Part shown: piece after piece, positions 6,039-7,656 of the stretch
Numbering within the stretch: position 1 is the first letter of the stretch
Layout: every line of letters begins with the position of its first letter
Origin: Thermodesulfobacteriota bacterium
GTDB taxonomy: Bacteria; Desulfobacterota; QYQD01
Direction: 5' to 3'
Assembly (NCBI GenBank): GCA_030017815.1
Contig: JASEGX010000113.1
Coordinates: 1-7,656 of the forward strand
Length of the DNA stretch: 7,656 nucleotides
Position numbers and translations under genes: made by a program
Notes under the pieces: generated by a model
Databases searched by the model: none
What the model was told of the DNA's origin: nothing
What the model saw: the letters and a program-made list of their open reading frames with translations, nothing else

Positions 6039-6577
6039 TCTGTTCTCACCTCCTTAACATCGTGTGCTATACAATGATTTTGATAATGTTTTAAAACTGG
6101 TTCCAGCCCGGATATACGTACCTTTCTCAAAATATCAGACGTAATCTGGTGCACTCTCTTCTCTTCACCCGCCTTCTCTTCTCCCGAGGCATAAAAACTG
6201 TGTAAGAAACGCCTGAAACGGGCGATATGCACCAGTTCGTGGGTAACGACATAGAGGACTAAAGGAAAAAGGGCGACTGCTTTCTCCCTCTCCAGGGCAT
6301 TGAGTATCTCATGATCGTGCAGACAAATCTTGTAATACTCATACCACCCTATCCCGGAAGGAGACTGAGAGGGGTCCTGCCGATACCGCATCACCTGGGC
6401 AAAGACACCGGAAACTATCTCTTCCTCTGCCAGGTCCTTGAGTGTTCTGATATCATAAGGGGCCGCCTTCCAGTCCGTGGAAGAGAACTTAAAGAAATCA
6501 CTGGCTATATCTTCAGCCAGGTTAACGGCCTCATCCACGATATGTAAATGACTCTGGCAAAAATAGACCGGTTTCAT
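5960..6577 (-). CDS. Small HExxH (zincin-like) protein of unknown function
   Basis: A 205-residue soluble protein. Residues 104-120 form a hydrophobic helix with HELVH (113-117), an HExxH zinc-metallopeptidase motif (in VTHELVHIARF). E138, E139 and H143 (in GEEKRVHQI) are possible third ligands. I do not recognise the family, and peptidase activity is inferred from the motif alone. The ATG at 6577 has no Shine-Dalgarno sequence and is only 9 bp after the pheA stop. Translation may depend on coupling to pheA or on a leaderless transcript (see 6581-6612). The last 26 or so residues are read inside the zinc-ribbon gene and look unlike a designed domain; stops in both other frames lie just before that gene's ribosome-binding site. 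A natural run-on, or a lost or gained base upstream, are both possible. Confidence 0.7.
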   Translation of the reverse strand: MKPVYFCQSHLHIVDEAVNLAEDIASDFFKFSSTDWKAAPYDIRTLKDLAEEEIVSGVFAQVMRYRQDPSQSPSGIGWYEYYKICLHDHEILNALEREKAVALFPLVLYVVTHELVHIARFRRFLHSFYASGEEKAGEEKRVHQITSDILRKVRISGLEPVLKHYQNHCIAHDVKEVRTECLFTSINANPVLRSPKPGRNFPTLP

Positions 6578-6580
6578 GCA

Positions 6581-6612
6581 ATTATACTAATTACTGATCG
6601 ATCCCTTGTCAA
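6581..6612 (-). promoter_or_regulatory. Possible internal promoter at the pheA 3' end
   Basis: The minus strand has a consensus TTGACA at 6612-6607. Two -10 candidates follow: TAGTAT (6589-6584) after a 17-bp spacer, and a perfect TATAAT (6586-6581) after 20 bp, longer than usual. With the first, transcription would start on the A of the downstream gene's ATG at 6577, giving a leaderless mRNA, consistent with the missing Shine-Dalgarno sequence. The -35 lies within the pheA coding end, so chance resemblance is possible. Confidence 0.4.
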
Positions 6613-7656
6613 TCTTTCCGGCCTCACGCCCTCTGGGATAAGAACCCAGCCATTTGAAATAAGAACATTCCCGAGCCATCTTTTCCAGCGCCTTTCGTAC
6701 CGGTTCGTCACTATAATGGCCTCCCAGGTCAACAAAGAAGAGATACTGCCATGGTTCCCCCTTCTTGGGACGGGACTCTATCTTACTCATATTTATGTTG
6801 CGTTCAGATAATACGCGTAAAATCTCCACGAGTGAGCCCGGCCGGTCCGCCACGCCAAAGAGGAGCGAGGTCTTATCCCGGCCTGACAGCGGCATACTCT
6901 GTTTGGAAAGGACCACAAAGCGCGTGGTATTGCCCACATAGTCTTCAATCCGCCGGGCGGCTGTTTGCAGTTTATACAGCCTGGCCGCTATATCCGGGGC
7001 GATGGCCGCCGTATCAGGATCTTCAGCCGCCTGTTGGGCTGCTGCCGCCGTGCTGGAAACCTCCTTAAGAGGGATCGCCGGCATATTATCGCGCAACCAC
7101 TGCCGGCATTGAGCCAACGGCTGGGGATGCGAATATATAACTTTTATATCGGCAATCTGTCCGGATTGGTTAACCAGATCAAGCTGAACCTCCTGATAGA
7201 CCTCACCGCAGATCTTCAAGTCATACTTATACAGGGCATCTAATGTCAGATTAACCGTGCCCTCGGTCGAATTTTCAATGGGCACGATACCGTACTGGCA
7301 CCTGTCTCTGGCCACTTCTGTAAAAACTTCTTCAATGGACATGGCAGGGTGGAAACGATGCTCTTTGCCGAAATACTTCAAGGCCGCCAGATAACTGAAA
7401 GTGCCCCGTGGCCCCAGATACGCTACCGTTTCCTTTTGCTGAACGGAACGGCAGGCAAAAAAGATCTCTTGAAAGATAGAAACCAGGCTCTTCTCTGGAA
7501 ACGTGCCGTTATTCAGCCTGGTAACCCGCTCTAAAATATCCTGCTCGCGCTTCGAGTCATAAAAATTGAGAGACTCTTTTAATTTTAAACGACCTATTTG
7601 AAAGGCGAGCCCGGCCCTTTTACCAAGCAGATCGACAAGCTTGTCGTCAAGCTTGT
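6587..7656 (-). CDS. pheA: Bifunctional chorismate mutase/prephenate dehydratase (P-protein), 5' end outside window
   Basis: The enzyme converts chorismate to prephenate and then to phenylpyruvate in phenylalanine synthesis, in the cytoplasm. The frame runs without a stop from TAG at 6587-6589 to the window edge, showing 355 residues; only about 10-15 N-terminal residues seem to be missing. Residues 1-75 are an AroQ-type chorismate mutase with R13, K24, D33, R36, E37 and Q72 in the places of the E. coli active-site residues. Dehydratase follows from VAYLGPRGTFS (77-87), with PIENSTEG (125-132) and the catalytic TRF (T244-F246). Residues about 260-340 are an ACT domain with PGSLV and KIESRP, the phenylalanine-binding motifs, so feedback inhibition is expected. 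A TTG at 7381 is an internal Leu codon in the dehydratase domain, not a start. The next gene follows after 9 bp. Confidence 0.96.
   Translation of the reverse strand, partial: KLDDKLVDLLGKRAGLAFQIGRLKLKESLNFYDSKREQDILERVTRLNNGTFPEKSLVSIFQEIFFACRSVQQKETVAYLGPRGTFSYLAALKYFGKEHRFHPAMSIEEVFTEVARDRCQYGIVPIENSTEGTVNLTLDALYKYDLKICGEVYQEVQLDLVNQSGQIADIKVIYSHPQPLAQCRQWLRDNMPAIPLKEVSSTAAAAQQAAEDPDTAAIAPDIAARLYKLQTAARRIEDYVGNTTRFVVLSKQSMPLSGRDKTSLLFGVADRPGSLVEILRVLSERNINMSKIESRPKKGEPWQYLFFVDLGGHYSDEPVRKALEKMARECSYFKWLGSYPRGREAGKIDKGSISN

Noticed and set aside
6587..7381. A 264-residue protein starting at TTG 7381
   Set aside because: The same frame continues without a stop to the window edge and encodes the start of the dehydratase domain and most of the chorismate mutase domain, so the TTG is an internal Leu codon.
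7634..7645. 12-bp palindrome GACAAGCTTGTC near the window end
   Set aside because: It lies within the pheA coding sequence and follows from the repeated codons of KLDDKLVD, a conserved chorismate mutase segment.

Overview
The window looks like a bacterial chromosome segment of mixed character. The right half (about 4492-7656) is a minus-strand run of housekeeping-type genes. The left half (about 1-4495) is accessory: a type II toxin-antitoxin pair, a large tandem AAA+ ATPase divergent from a WYL-domain regulator, and, at the far left, a gene fragment plus hairpins that may be the remnant of a mobile element. The fused chorismate mutase-prephenate dehydratase, FmdB-type zinc ribbon and AmpG-like carrier would suit a Gram-negative, possibly Desulfobacterota (former Deltaproteobacteria). 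That placement is inference from gene style; nothing here fixes the taxon.

Layout. 2-232 (+) is the 3' end of an unrecognised reading frame. 296-397 holds several hairpins ending in a GC-rich 8-bp stem followed by AGTTTCAC, next to the antitoxin stop codon. 397-1006 (-) is a HigBA-order toxin-antitoxin pair, with a promoter-like region at 1010-1038 that contains an imperfect palindrome. 1203-3425 (-) encodes a 740-residue protein with a helical N-terminus and two AAA+ modules. It is divergent from a 324-residue HTH-WYL-WCX regulator (3521-4495, +). The 95-bp gap between them carries a 23-bp inverted repeat (3472-3494), the likely operator. The regulator gene converges on an AmpG-like MFS transporter (4492-5730, -), and the two stop codons interleave. 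Upstream of the transporter on the same strand lie an FmdB-type zinc ribbon (5781-6038), a small HExxH protein (5960-6577), and pheA (6587-7656, cut by the window edge). An exact 15-bp hairpin separates the zinc-ribbon gene from the transporter gene.

How the genes may work together. PheA commits chorismate to phenylalanine under ACT-domain feedback. The three genes after it could be co-transcribed with it but have no clear link to that pathway. The best candidate for an undescribed system is the AAA+/WYL divergent pair. WYL regulators such as BrxR and CapW repress anti-phage operons, and here a palindrome sits between such a regulator and a remodelling ATPase, with a toxin-antitoxin pair just downstream. 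A defence or stress role is inference; no nuclease, methyltransferase or other effector is present in the window.
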